Program-made: the position numbers and the translations under genes
The notes under the pieces: model-generated
What the model saw: only the letters and a program-made list of their open reading frames with translations
What the model was told of the DNA's origin: nothing
Databases searched by the model: none
Shown here: positions 1-8,100 of the stretch, one piece after another
Layout of the letters: the number at the start of each line of letters is the position of its first letter
Numbering within the stretch: position 1 is the first letter of the stretch
Assembly: GCF_000297435.1 (NCBI RefSeq)
Contig: NZ_CAIP01000003.1
Location: forward strand, 1-15,635
Direction of reading: 5' to 3'
From: Microcystis sp. T1-4
Lineage (GTDB): Bacteria; Cyanobacteriota; Cyanobacteriia; Cyanobacteriales; Microcystaceae
Length of the DNA stretch: 15,635 nucleotides

Positions 1-21
1 ATCCACCCTTGATAAGGGGGG
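1..21. repeat. End of a cyanobacterial-type interspersed palindromic repeat (partial)
   Basis: The window opens with an imperfect palindrome, CCCTT-GAT-AAGGG at 6-18, followed by a run of G (to 21). C-rich/TTGATAA/G-rich short repeats of this kind are common between cyanobacterial genes. Only the edge is visible, so its full length and copy number cannot be judged. Confidence 0.4.
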
Positions 22-95
22 CATCTGACAACTTTTAACGCCTACCTACTTAATTAAAGAATTGAATAATAATGGTAGCGAAGTAATAGATATAA

Positions 96-239
96 TTAAA
101 ATTTATTCCCCAAACACCATTAAGCAAAAAGTTATGGGAAATCCGACATCGGGCAATTTCGGCTGGATTGCAACTGCTCAATGAAGACGAAATAGAACAA
201 GAACTTGCTGCACGTCGAGGAGGATGCAGTGAGTCATGA
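96..239 (+). pseudogene. Remnant of a short antitoxin gene (PIN-toxin partner type), start lost
   Basis: The frame that opens after a stop at 93-95 and ends at TGA 237-239 reads ...TPLSKKLWEIRHRAISAG, then LQLLNEDEIEQELAARRGG. The pattern 'TPL.K.LWE.R..A...G..LL..DEI..E...RRG' is one I know from short cyanobacterial proteins encoded just upstream of PIN-domain toxins, where they serve as antitoxins. No ATG lies in this frame. An ATG at 72-74 begins M-V-A-K and stops at once, so the original start was probably cut off by a frameshift. The downstream PIN fragment follows directly, which supports the reading. Family assignment is by eye only and the fragment is unlikely to be functional. Confidence 0.5.
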
Positions 240-384
240 AATTCCTGGCACTTACGGTTTAGCGGCGATGGATGCACTTCATGTTGCTGCTGCGCTGCAA
301 ATTCAAGCTGATGAACTAATCACCACCAAAAAGCCAACCAAACCAATGCACCGAGTCAGGGAAATTCAGATTGTTTCAATCTAA
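229..384 (+). pseudogene. C-terminal fragment of a PIN-domain (VapC-like) toxin
   Basis: From the GTG at 229 to TAA 382-384 the frame reads a 51-residue piece containing GTYGLAAMDALHVAAALQIQ, ADELITTKKPTKPMHRV and a terminal REIQIVSI. The MDALHVAAAL helix with its acidic residue, followed by 'ADELITT.', is the hallmark of the C-terminal part of PIN-domain ribonucleases. About two thirds of a normal PIN protein (the N-terminal part with the first catalytic acids) is missing, and the frame closes at TAG 193-195 upstream. The antitoxin remnant runs into it in another frame, so an internal deletion probably joined the two near 220-230. Treated as a dead toxin-antitoxin locus. Nothing else coding was seen between 385 and 534. 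Confidence 0.6.
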
Positions 385-465
385 TGTGACCGCTGAAGGG
401 GTGACAACGAGTTGCTTGTCATACTAAATCTAGTTATTAAAAACTGATTATGTATTCCCCCTTTT

Positions 466-481
466 GCATGAGTGCATGAGT
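466..481. repeat. Tandem 8-bp direct repeat (GCATGAGT x2)
   Basis: GCATGAGT occurs twice without spacing, at 466-473 and 474-481, immediately before the terminator hairpin. Two copies only, so a simple slippage duplication is the likeliest explanation. Confidence 0.6.
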
Positions 482-514
482 AGAAAACGGGTTTCTCGGA
501 GAAACCCGTTTTCT
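482..514 (-). terminator. Perfect 15-bp stem hairpin, likely terminator of the STAND/TPR operon
   Basis: AGAAAACGGGTTTCT (482-496) and AGAAACCCGTTTTCT (500-514) are exact reverse complements separated by a 3-base loop. It sits 20 bases past the stop of the minus-strand TPR gene (535-1857). The distal arm ends in TTTTCT, giving the U-rich tail of an intrinsic terminator. Because the hairpin is symmetric it could also stop plus-strand transcripts from the PIN remnant. Confidence 0.8.
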
Positions 515-534
515 GTGCGTTACTCAGTCTCAAC

Positions 535-1857
535 TTAGTTGGGGTTTAACAACCTTTCTAGATTTTGTTCACAGTTCTCTTTATGGGAGAGAATATTTAA
601 TTTTTCAGAAAGATGTAAGGCTTGTTGCCAGTGATTAATAGCTGATTTAAGATCATGGGTTTTTTCTTCAAATTCGGCCAAAATAATTAAAGTCTCTAGT
701 TCTACATATCGTTCTCCAATATCGAGGGCAATATCTAAAGCTTGGTTAAGATATTGATAGGCTAGATCATCCTTTCGAGTGATACTATAAATTTCTCCTA
801 ATCCAGCACAAGCATGGGCAACACTCGCTACATCTGAAATAGCTAAAGCTTTTTTCTTTTGTTGTTTAAAGTATTTTTCAGACTCCTGAAAATTTGCTTG
901 TTGCCCATAAATTGAGGCTAAATTTCCCAAAGACAAAATAATTCCTGCTTCATCGGTTATTTGCTCAGATAAGTTAAGACTTCTTTGAGTGTAATCGATA
1001 GCTTGATTCAAATCATTGATTCGCCGGTATGCTTCTCCTAAATTTCGTAAAGCCGTTGCTTGATTAATAAGATTTTTAATTTTTTCTGCCCATTTTAAGT
1101 ATTTTTCTAAACAAGCAATAGTCTGGTCAATTTTTCCCTGATAACCATAACAATTACCCAGATTTAAATAAGCAACATTAATAATCTCAAATTTTTCGTC
1201 ACAATCGGGAATAATCTCGGCTAGATTTAAAACTTCATTCAGTACTATTTCAGCGCTTAAATATTCCCCTTTTATTCCATCAATTGTTGCTATATTTACT
1301 TTGCCTCTTGCTTTCCAAAGAGGATTATTTAATTGCTCGGCTAAGGATAAGAGTTTCTCCGCATAATTTTTTGCTTGGTCAAATTGTCCTAATTCTCGAT
1401 ACATATAACCGAGTTCACTTAAACAGAGAAAATCGGTTTCATTGTCAAGATTTCCTAATAATTCTTTACACAGTTTTATGCCCTCTTCATAGCGTCCCCA
1501 GATGCGTAATTGTTTGTGCAAAGGGAAAGAAGTTGGGTCATGAATTTCTAAGGGTAAAGAAAATAAAGATTTAGCTTCTTTGTACCAACCTAATCGACAT
1601 AGACAGAGAAATGCTTCCACATAACGACTTGCCCGTTCTTGAATAGAGAGCTGCTGTCCCATTTTATCCTTAATATGGCGTTCATAACCAATTAAATGCC
1701 AGATAAATGCGCCAAAATGTGCTTTTTCAAAATGACTCCCTGTCGCCCCTAAAATTTCCCCTTTTTGTTTAACTTGAGCGAGTTCTCCAAAAACAGTAAA
1801 ATCGATACTTGTGAGACGTTCTTTGACTCTTAATTGAGGAGATTTAAAATCATTCAT
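535..1857 (-). CDS. TPR-repeat protein, partner of the adjacent STAND ATPase
   Basis: A 440-residue soluble protein with no signal peptide or membrane segment. From about residue 143 to 425 it is a run of roughly seven TPR units, about 40 residues apart, with the usual pattern of L-G/Y...G....A..Y...L.LA. Examples are LSELGYMYRELGQFDQAKNY and LRNLGEAYRRINDLNQAIDY. Residues 1-140 are helical with weaker repeats. It starts at CAT 1855-1857, and its first 8 bases overlap the end of the upstream STAND gene, so the two are translationally coupled. In many STAND proteins an NB-ARC module and TPR sensor repeats lie in one chain. Here the TPR part looks like the sensor or partner module on a separate chain. 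Direct function is unknown and the ligand cannot be inferred. A hairpin terminator follows at 482-514. Confidence 0.85.
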   Translation of the reverse strand: MNDFKSPQLRVKERLTSIDFTVFGELAQVKQKGEILGATGSHFEKAHFGAFIWHLIGYERHIKDKMGQQLSIQERASRYVEAFLCLCRLGWYKEAKSLFSLPLEIHDPTSFPLHKQLRIWGRYEEGIKLCKELLGNLDNETDFLCLSELGYMYRELGQFDQAKNYAEKLLSLAEQLNNPLWKARGKVNIATIDGIKGEYLSAEIVLNEVLNLAEIIPDCDEKFEIINVAYLNLGNCYGYQGKIDQTIACLEKYLKWAEKIKNLINQATALRNLGEAYRRINDLNQAIDYTQRSLNLSEQITDEAGIILSLGNLASIYGQQANFQESEKYFKQQKKKALAISDVASVAHACAGLGEIYSITRKDDLAYQYLNQALDIALDIGERYVELETLIILAEFEEKTHDLKSAINHWQQALHLSEKLNILSHKENCEQNLERLLNPN

Positions 1858-3352
1858 GATTTGGGTTTCCTTCTTTTCTTTGGGTAGATACTAGACGCTT
1901 GAAAGCAACATTGCGAATTAAACTGTGCTGTTTGATATGTGGTTCATATCCCAGTTGTTTTTGAGTTTCTACTAAATAACGGTTAAACAAGGTAAAAAGA
2001 GCTAAGTCTAAATCTTGTTCCTCGTATTCTGAAAATAATTGAAGATTTTCAAACCACGCATTTTTAAATTCAAAAGATGAATAAGTGGAGCCATAGATAA
2101 GCAATAAATAAGCAGTTTTAAAAGTGTTTTCAAGTCGCTCTATTGTTCTTTCGACTTCCTCCTCTAACAGTTGTTTTCGTAATTGTTTGGTCATTAAGTT
2201 AACTTTGTAATAATCATCAGGATTGGCTTTTTGAGCTTCATCAATCATTTCTCTTAATCGTCGAAATCGGGATTTATTCTCGTCATAATAAGTGCTGATA
2301 TCTCCATTCAGTCTATCAATAATATCACCAGAAATTAAGCGGATAGCGAGAGGATGTCCTTCATAAAGTTTTCCGATCTCTTTAAGGTAAGCAAGGTTAC
2401 GTCCATGAAGAATTAATTCGACTTCTGCTTGTTGAAATAAACGTTCAAATAACTCTAAACTTTCCTGCTCTTCTAATCCCATTAATGGCTGAATATGCCA
2501 ATATTGATCTTGACTAAAAGTTGCAAAATCTTCAGGCTTATCCTGCGAAGTTATCACAATTCGAGTCTGACAATTTTCGGCTTCTAATATCTTTTGAAAA
2601 AAGACTCGCCAGAGGGGGTATTTAAAGCGATTACTGCCATCTTGTTGTTCTCCTTGTAAAAGATTTTCCATTGAATCAAACCAAATTAATCGACGATTAT
2701 TGCTCAGATGATTAACCAGTTGAGTTAATAATTGTTCTGGGTTTTTTGCTTGTTTTGCCGTAACAGGTTCATCGCCACGATTGAGTAAATCAATAGCTGT
2801 GCTGATAAAGTTTTGTGCTTCTGATTGCGACTGTTGATCCTCCCGTTGATTAAACCCATCAAAATCAATAGGCGGTTCAGGAGGAAACCCTTCTTGACAC
2901 AAAGCTAAGGCCAATTTGTAGGCGAGGGCAGTTTTCCCAATACCTGTTATTCCCGTAATTACGACAATGCGACAATCGCCTCTTAGTTTTTCCAGTAAAT
3001 CACTTTGAAGAGACTCTCGCCCCACCCAAATAGGCTCGATATCTTGAGTCAGTTTTTGCAAAAGATTATCTAGATCTGCGACTTTTGAAGGGTCGATGTT
3101 CAAAGCTCGACAAAAGGCGAAAAAACCTTCCGATTGAATGTTTTTACCCCTCAAAAAATGATCTAAAGTCTCTGGTGAGCAGGAATTGGCATAGGAAAAT
3201 CGGTAATCCAGATCTTCTACCCAGTCTATACGAGGTTGACAAAATTGACTAGCTTCCTTACATAAATGCCCTCTAGTCCAGCCTTCTTTTTGTTTTTGCG
3301 CCCATCGGGTTTTGACTTGCTCAAGTCCCGCTACGGAGAGTTTTAACTTCAT
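1850..3352 (-). CDS. NB-ARC-type STAND P-loop ATPase with cyanobacterial N-terminal helical module
   Basis: A 500-residue signal-transduction ATPase. Residues 1-95 form a helical module (LEQVKTRWAQKQKEGWTRG...; LDHFLRGKNIQSEGFFAFCR) of the kind that begins many cyanobacterial NB-ARC proteins, perhaps an HTH-like or adaptor domain. The ATPase follows at about 108-345: 'WVGRE' at 109-113, Walker A GITGIGKT at 134-141, Walker B RLIWFDSMEN (221-230, acid D226), the sensor strand IVITSQD at 265-271, and GHPLA at 332-336, equivalent to the GLPL motif of NB-ARC. Residues 350-500 are helical, like a winged-helix/arm region. Unlike most relatives it stops there, and the TPR repeats are encoded by the next, overlapping gene. 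A plausible role is ATP-dependent switching in defence or stress signalling. No effector domain (nuclease, TIR, protease) is recognisable. ATG at 3350-3352 has only a weak purine run (AGAGAG) upstream. Confidence 0.85.
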   Translation of the reverse strand: MKLKLSVAGLEQVKTRWAQKQKEGWTRGHLCKEASQFCQPRIDWVEDLDYRFSYANSCSPETLDHFLRGKNIQSEGFFAFCRALNIDPSKVADLDNLLQKLTQDIEPIWVGRESLQSDLLEKLRGDCRIVVITGITGIGKTALAYKLALALCQEGFPPEPPIDFDGFNQREDQQSQSEAQNFISTAIDLLNRGDEPVTAKQAKNPEQLLTQLVNHLSNNRRLIWFDSMENLLQGEQQDGSNRFKYPLWRVFFQKILEAENCQTRIVITSQDKPEDFATFSQDQYWHIQPLMGLEEQESLELFERLFQQAEVELILHGRNLAYLKEIGKLYEGHPLAIRLISGDIIDRLNGDISTYYDENKSRFRRLREMIDEAQKANPDDYYKVNLMTKQLRKQLLEEEVERTIERLENTFKTAYLLLIYGSTYSSFEFKNAWFENLQLFSEYEEQDLDLALFTLFNRYLVETQKQLGYEPHIKQHSLIRNVAFKRLVSTQRKEGNPNHE

Positions 3353-3652
3353 TGCTCTCTATTCAATCTACATAAGTTTATTTCTCTATTGTTGATCAAT
3401 TATCCCCAGAAATTCTCATTTTTTGAAAAACTTTCTCTCAATGTGACTAAGTACATATCAGCTATTTGCTCAATTATAGGTATAGGAAGCCATTCAAGCT
3501 TTCTAATTCTTTCTAATTCCAGCTTCTTTTGCTTTTTGCGCCCAAAAATCATCGTTTTGCTTGCTTATCCGTAGAAATCTAAGGATTTCTATCGCTTTAC
3601 TCCCAATGAAGAGAACCTCATTGCTCGTTGTCCTCTTCCTAAGGGTAGCAAA
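3353..3652. other. Divergent intergenic region (300 bp) with decayed STAND-gene copy and small hairpins
   Basis: This lies between the minus-strand STAND gene and the plus-strand GNAT-like gene, so it must hold two divergent promoters. Neither is clear. On the minus strand, TTGATC with TATGTA 19 bases later is a weak candidate for the STAND operon. Positions 3519-3573 resemble the first codons of the STAND gene (see the separate entry). A clean hairpin follows, TAGAAATC (3572-3579)/GATTTCTA (3584-3591) with a TAAG loop. GAAGAG (3608-3613)/CTCTTC (3633-3638) forms a longer, weaker inverted repeat in front of the plus-strand gene. Confidence 0.55.
3519..3573 (-). pseudogene. Possible decayed duplicate of the 5' end of the STAND ATPase gene
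   Basis: Bases 3519-3543 match 3278-3303, inside the start of the STAND gene, at about 23 of 26 positions with one gap. The similarity continues weakly to about 3573 (GTTTTGCTTGCTTATCCG versus GTTTTGACTTGCTCAAGTCCCG). On the minus strand it reads ISKQNDDFWAQKAKEAGIRK and then stops, against EQVKTRWAQKQKEGWTRG in the intact gene. The shared WAQK.KE core in the same strand and orientation suggests a relic of a tandem STAND paralogue. The T-rich composition leaves room for chance. Confidence 0.4.
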
Positions 3653-4738
3653 ATGGCTATTTCTCAAATAATCAACCAAACCAATGGTAAACAGTTTATC
3701 TCATTATCATCTACATCGGTGCGGCTACTGTCGTCGGATGGAGTTGATGTCAATCACTTATTTAGCGGTCAAATACCAGAGCGTCACTATGAGCAACTTT
3801 CTTGTTGGCTTAATTTAAAACCAAACGAGGAAAAGGATTCAACGGCACAAACATTTGCAACGCTAAAGACCACAAATTACACCCAAAAAGATCCCCTATT
3901 CACTTTAAGGACTGTCCGAAGAATGTTACAGGATAACGGTCTTCTCTTTGTCTATGATATATCCCAAACCCCTGATATTGAGCAATATGTGAAGATTCTG
4001 TTTTCTTGTGCTGGATTTATTGTGTTAAATAACATTGGCAACTGCTGGATTCTTAGCAAAAGAGCCTTACTTTGTTTTGATGTGCCAAAGGTCAAAGGTT
4101 ATCTGGTCAAGGAAGCGGAAACACCAGCAGAAATTGAATCCTATTTCTTATTTCTCAAGAATCGCTATCCTGAGTCACAAAATTATTGCAAAGAAATCGA
4201 CGATTTATTTACTCACCAATCGGTTATTTTTCTAGCCTATCCTGAACAGAATCCCTCTCAGGTAATCGGTGTTGCACGTTATACCTATTCTCTGGCTGAA
4301 TATGGCTACTATTTGCCTTGTCAACTGGCAACATTTTGTGAAGGAAAACACATAGGAAAGCATTTGATGTTACCCAAAAATGTAACAAGCATCGGAGAAA
4401 GTCTCTCTCTCTATGATGAAAAGGGAACTGGCAAAAAAGGAACAAGTTATCTTGTTTATCAGCAATTGATTCGAGCTATCTTGACTTACAAACATGATAT
4501 TGCTCACACTGAAATTTCCTACACGACTTATCCAAAAGGGGACGAAACCATTGAAGCACTGTATAAAGAACGTTTTGGATTTAAGCACACTCTACACGAT
4601 AATGAAAAAGTTTGCTTAAAATATGGAACATTTGCCGGTCAATGGTATCTCATTGAACTGGAGCAGTGGATGATTAAGCATCAGTACCACAACGCTGACC
4701 AGATTTTTCATAAACACAAGGAAGCGTTTGCGGTGTGA
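3653..4738 (+). CDS. GNAT-fold N-acyl amino acid synthase-like protein with an extra N-terminal domain
   Basis: A 361-residue soluble protein. Residues about 148-330 fit the GNAT/N-acyl amino acid synthase (FeeM/autoinducer-synthase-like) pattern: an opening YLVKEAETPAEIESYFLFLK helix, the strand segment VIGVARYTYS near 204-213, the helix SYLVYQQLIRAILTYK (265-280), and a closing 'LYKERFGFKHT' segment (303-313) of the 'Y...GF' kind. Such enzymes move an acyl group to an amine or amino acid. The donor and acceptor here cannot be told. Residues about 84-138 (TVRRMLQDNGLLFVYDIS... DIEQYVKILFSCAGF... GNCWILSKR) look like the last strands of a class I methyltransferase fold without the SAM-binding half, so this may be a fused relic. 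The start is ATG 3653 with a weak AAGGG (3641-3645). It is separated from the next gene by 377 bases, so it is probably its own unit. Confidence 0.6.
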   Translation: MAISQIINQTNGKQFISLSSTSVRLLSSDGVDVNHLFSGQIPERHYEQLSCWLNLKPNEEKDSTAQTFATLKTTNYTQKDPLFTLRTVRRMLQDNGLLFVYDISQTPDIEQYVKILFSCAGFIVLNNIGNCWILSKRALLCFDVPKVKGYLVKEAETPAEIESYFLFLKNRYPESQNYCKEIDDLFTHQSVIFLAYPEQNPSQVIGVARYTYSLAEYGYYLPCQLATFCEGKHIGKHLMLPKNVTSIGESLSLYDEKGTGKKGTSYLVYQQLIRAILTYKHDIAHTEISYTTYPKGDETIEALYKERFGFKHTLHDNEKVCLKYGTFAGQWYLIELEQWMIKHQYHNADQIFHKHKEAFAV

Positions 4739-5115
4739 AGTCTAGCTCAAGAGGTTGCCGATAAATACTAGATTTTGGGAACTTAAGGTAAATTATCCTG
4801 AAAATTGGCTATATCCTTAAGTGTCCCGAAGTTGAACTAGAGTCTTAGCGATGCAATGCCTTATCCCACAAAGACTTGCAGCTTTTCAAAAAAAATTTGC
4901 ATCGGGGAAAGTCCCCAATTTATGATAGGGACAATTCAGAAACTTAACATCTTATAGTGCTTTTCATGCCACTGAGGTATCGACAAGTTTTGCCAACAAA
5001 GGGTTTAAGCTCCTTAGCCATACCTTATTCTGATGAAAACTGCTATATCTAGTCCAATCTTTTATGAAGTGGACTTCCATGATCAGCTAGAAACCTAACC
5101 CCATCATAAATTTTC
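4739..5115. other. Structured 377-bp intergenic leader upstream of the GTPase/chaperone operon
   Basis: No gene was found. The stretch contains several inverted repeats: GGGAACTTAAGG (4777-4788) against CCTTAAGTGTCCC (4815-4827, one bulged base); AGTCTT (4841-4846)/AAGACT (4871-4876); CGATGCAA (4849-4856)/TTGCATCG (4897-4904, perfect); GGGGA-AAG-TCCCC at 4904-4916, whose right arm can instead pair GTCCC (4911-4915) with GGGAC (4928-4932); GAAGT-GG-ACTTC (5066-5077); and TTTATGA (5061-5067)/TCATAAA (5104-5110), which ends just before the start codon. The first could act as a terminator-like hairpin for the gene ending at 4738, although no T-run follows it. A TG-C-TATATC at 5041-5049 is a possible extended -10 for the operon, with no convincing -35. 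Confidence 0.5.
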
Positions 5116-8100
5116 ATGTCTGAAGTATCACGTCCGAACTTTTACGAATTATTAGAGATAGATCCAAGTCAGCCTTGGTCAGATGGAGAATTTAGCAAAA
5201 TTCTTAAAATTAAACAAGGAGAATGGACTAAAAAAACAAAACATCCTAAATATAAAGTTGAATATACTGGCTATCTGCAAATGGTTAAGTTGATTGAGCA
5301 GATAATGAAGGATTCTGAAAGTCGTGAACAAGAAAGAAAGCAAGCTCTTGAAAGTCAGTCAAAACAAGCTCAAATCTTCAAGCAACAGTTTGAGGGAGAT
5401 TTAAAGGGTATAGTCGCTAAAGGCTATATTTTAGAATCTGAGGTAAAAAATTTGATTACTAAGTTTTCCAGCGTGTTCTCAGAATCAGAGATTCGCCGTC
5501 AAATCAGTAATTTAGGGATTGAAATTAAGACTAAAGAAGAAGCAAATGACTCTGAAAATATTAAGATCAATGACACAGATAAAACAAAAATTGGTGCAAT
5601 TGAAAATAATTTAAAAAGTTTAAATCAACAAGATTTGTACAATTTTCTAGGACTCCCCAAAACCACTAGAACTGATGAATTGTGTGCAGCAGCAAGTAAC
5701 CGATATGAAGAAATCAACAAAACAGGTCAATCAACAGCTGAAGCAAGTGCTATTAAGGCACTTGCTGGACACGCTAAAAGCTTTTTTGAGGATGATGAAA
5801 AAAGAAAAATTTATGACTTTTCTCTAAGTTTACAAGTTTTTCAATCTTTAGAAGAGGCAATTGATAACATTACGCTTCATGAAAAAATCATTTATGGAAA
5901 ACAGTTTACTTATTTACTAGAATTAGCCTTTTCTAGAGGGATAGATGTTGAAAAAGCAAAAAAGCATATCATAACCTATGGACGAAATAAAAAAATTGCC
6001 GTAGAAATGGCAGGAGTTGAAGCGGTCAAACAGAAAATCGCTTGTCCTCAATGCCAAACCATTAATGAGCGGGATCAAGATTTTTGCTCAAATTGTGGAA
6101 GTTCTTTAAAAATAAAATGCCCTAGTTGTGGACTCATTTCTAGTATTGAAGCTCGGGCTTGTTCTAAGTGTTCTTTTCCCATTGGGAATGAGTCAATCGT
6201 GCGTCGTTATTTAGTGGAGAGTCAAAAGTTAATTCATCAAAAATTTTATGAAGACGCAGTTAACCATCTTAATTTAACCCAACAAGCATGGTCAAGTCCA
6301 TTGATCTCTCAGACTCTTAACGATGATTTAAGTAAACAAATTAGCCAATTAAAAAGTGAAGCAGAACAGAAAAAACAGAACCTAATTAATTGTCAACAAC
6401 AACTCAATCATGCTATTAACGAACGTCTTTATTACGAAGCACGTCGTATTTTACAACAGCTAAAGCTTGAATTTGCTTCTCTTGATTTAAACAGAGAAGA
6501 AAGTAAAATTGAAGCAGAAATTCACAAAGCTGAATCAGAATTAGAAAAAGTGCGTCAACTGGAAACTCAAGGGGAAGATCCAATTGACCTCTATCAAAAA
6601 GTTCTTTCGATTTGTAAAGATTGTCAAGCCGCCAAAGACGCATTAGCCAAAACCCCACCGCTTCCTGCTAGTCAACTTTCTGCAAACAAGAGCCATAAAA
6701 TCATCAATTTATCTTGGCAAGCAAGCCCTTCTAAGAAAGTTGGTTATACCATTATTAGAAAATATCACTCCCAACCTATTTCTAGTAAAGATGGAGAACA
6801 ATTAGATACTATTTTTAGTACAAGTTATGATGACAACACGGTAGAAAGTGGTAAACCAGTTTATTATGCTATCTATACTAATAGAGAAGGGGTTCTTGCT
6901 GTTAATTCTGCCCAATTAGAGCAACCAATACTGTTAACCAGTGAAGTTTCTAATCTGGTTGCTCAAGCAATGGATACGCAAGTTAATTTAACTTGGACAC
7001 ATCCTCAAAATGTTACTGAAATTCAGATTTATCGATCTACTAAACCGTTCAATACTTCTAATCAGGGTGAACGAGTTGAAGTTATCAATATCAGCAACGT
7101 TATTGATAAAAATTTAGAAAATGGTAAGAAGTATTATTACCTAATTTATAGTTTATTTAAAAATTATGATGGAAGTCTTATTAAAAGCCAAGGAATTACT
7201 ATTGATGTTATTCCCGAAAAACCCCCTTCTCCCCTAGAAGATTTAACCATTGAGGTGATTAAAACTGACCCTTATTACCAACTGAAACTATCTTGGCAAT
7301 TACCCACAAAAGGAGAAGGAGCAGTCTTACAAAGCGATTCTTTTCCCGATTTCGGGAAAACACATTTATTACCTCAAGGCTCTTTATCAGAATATGGCAA
7401 AGTCTTACAGGAAACAAATACATCTGTAACTATAACAATTGAAAAGAAAGGAATTTTTTACTTTACCCCAATTCTTTTATTTCAAAAAAATGCTTATCTT
7501 GGCAAAACCAGAGAGTATGTCAATGTTGATGATGTTAGCAATTTGAAATGTCAAAAACAGACAAATGAAATTCAAGTTCGTTGGAATTGGCCAGAAAATT
7601 GTCAAGAAATTATTCTTTCTCATGGCGAGCGCCAATTTCCTTCAAGTCATAAAGACTCAAATGCAACCCACATTAAAGTTACAAAAAATCAATACAATCT
7701 AAAAGGTTATTATCCCCTAACCAGTATTACTAATAGAGATTATTTTATCGTGGTTTATGCTGTCTTTAATAAAGCAGGACAAACCTTGATTGCTTCAGGC
7801 TTAAATGAATCAGCACGGGTGCGAATTAGCCTATCAACTCTAATAAAGATTAATTACGAAATCTCTAGAGAAAAAAAGGGATTTGGGTTATTTAAAGGGA
7901 AACTTTTGCTGATCATTAATATCAATGGCAAAGGGCAAATGCCAGACTTAGTTTTAGTTTATAAACAAGGAGGGAAGCCAATTAAAAAAACAGATGGAGA
8001 AACAGCTTTAACCATTTCATCAACAATACTTCAGGAGGACAAAACAACTTTTACTTATGAACTAAAAGAACAAAATCGTTGTTACGCATCTTTATTTCTA

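Noticed and set aside
50..277. Minus-strand 75-codon open frame across the antitoxin/PIN remnant
   Set aside because: Low-complexity Ser/Cys-rich product with no family resemblance. The plus strand carries recognisable, though broken, toxin-antitoxin coding sequence.
466..514. Short repeats plus hairpin as a possible CRISPR or attachment site
   Set aside because: Only two 8-base copies and one hairpin, with no spacers, integrase or tRNA nearby. Terminator plus slippage duplication explains it.
3389..3574. Plus-strand 61-codon open frame in the STAND/GNAT intergenic region
   Set aside because: No ribosome site and a hydrophobic, Phe/Ser-rich product typical of T-rich DNA. It overlaps the minus-strand STAND-gene relic, which explains its length.
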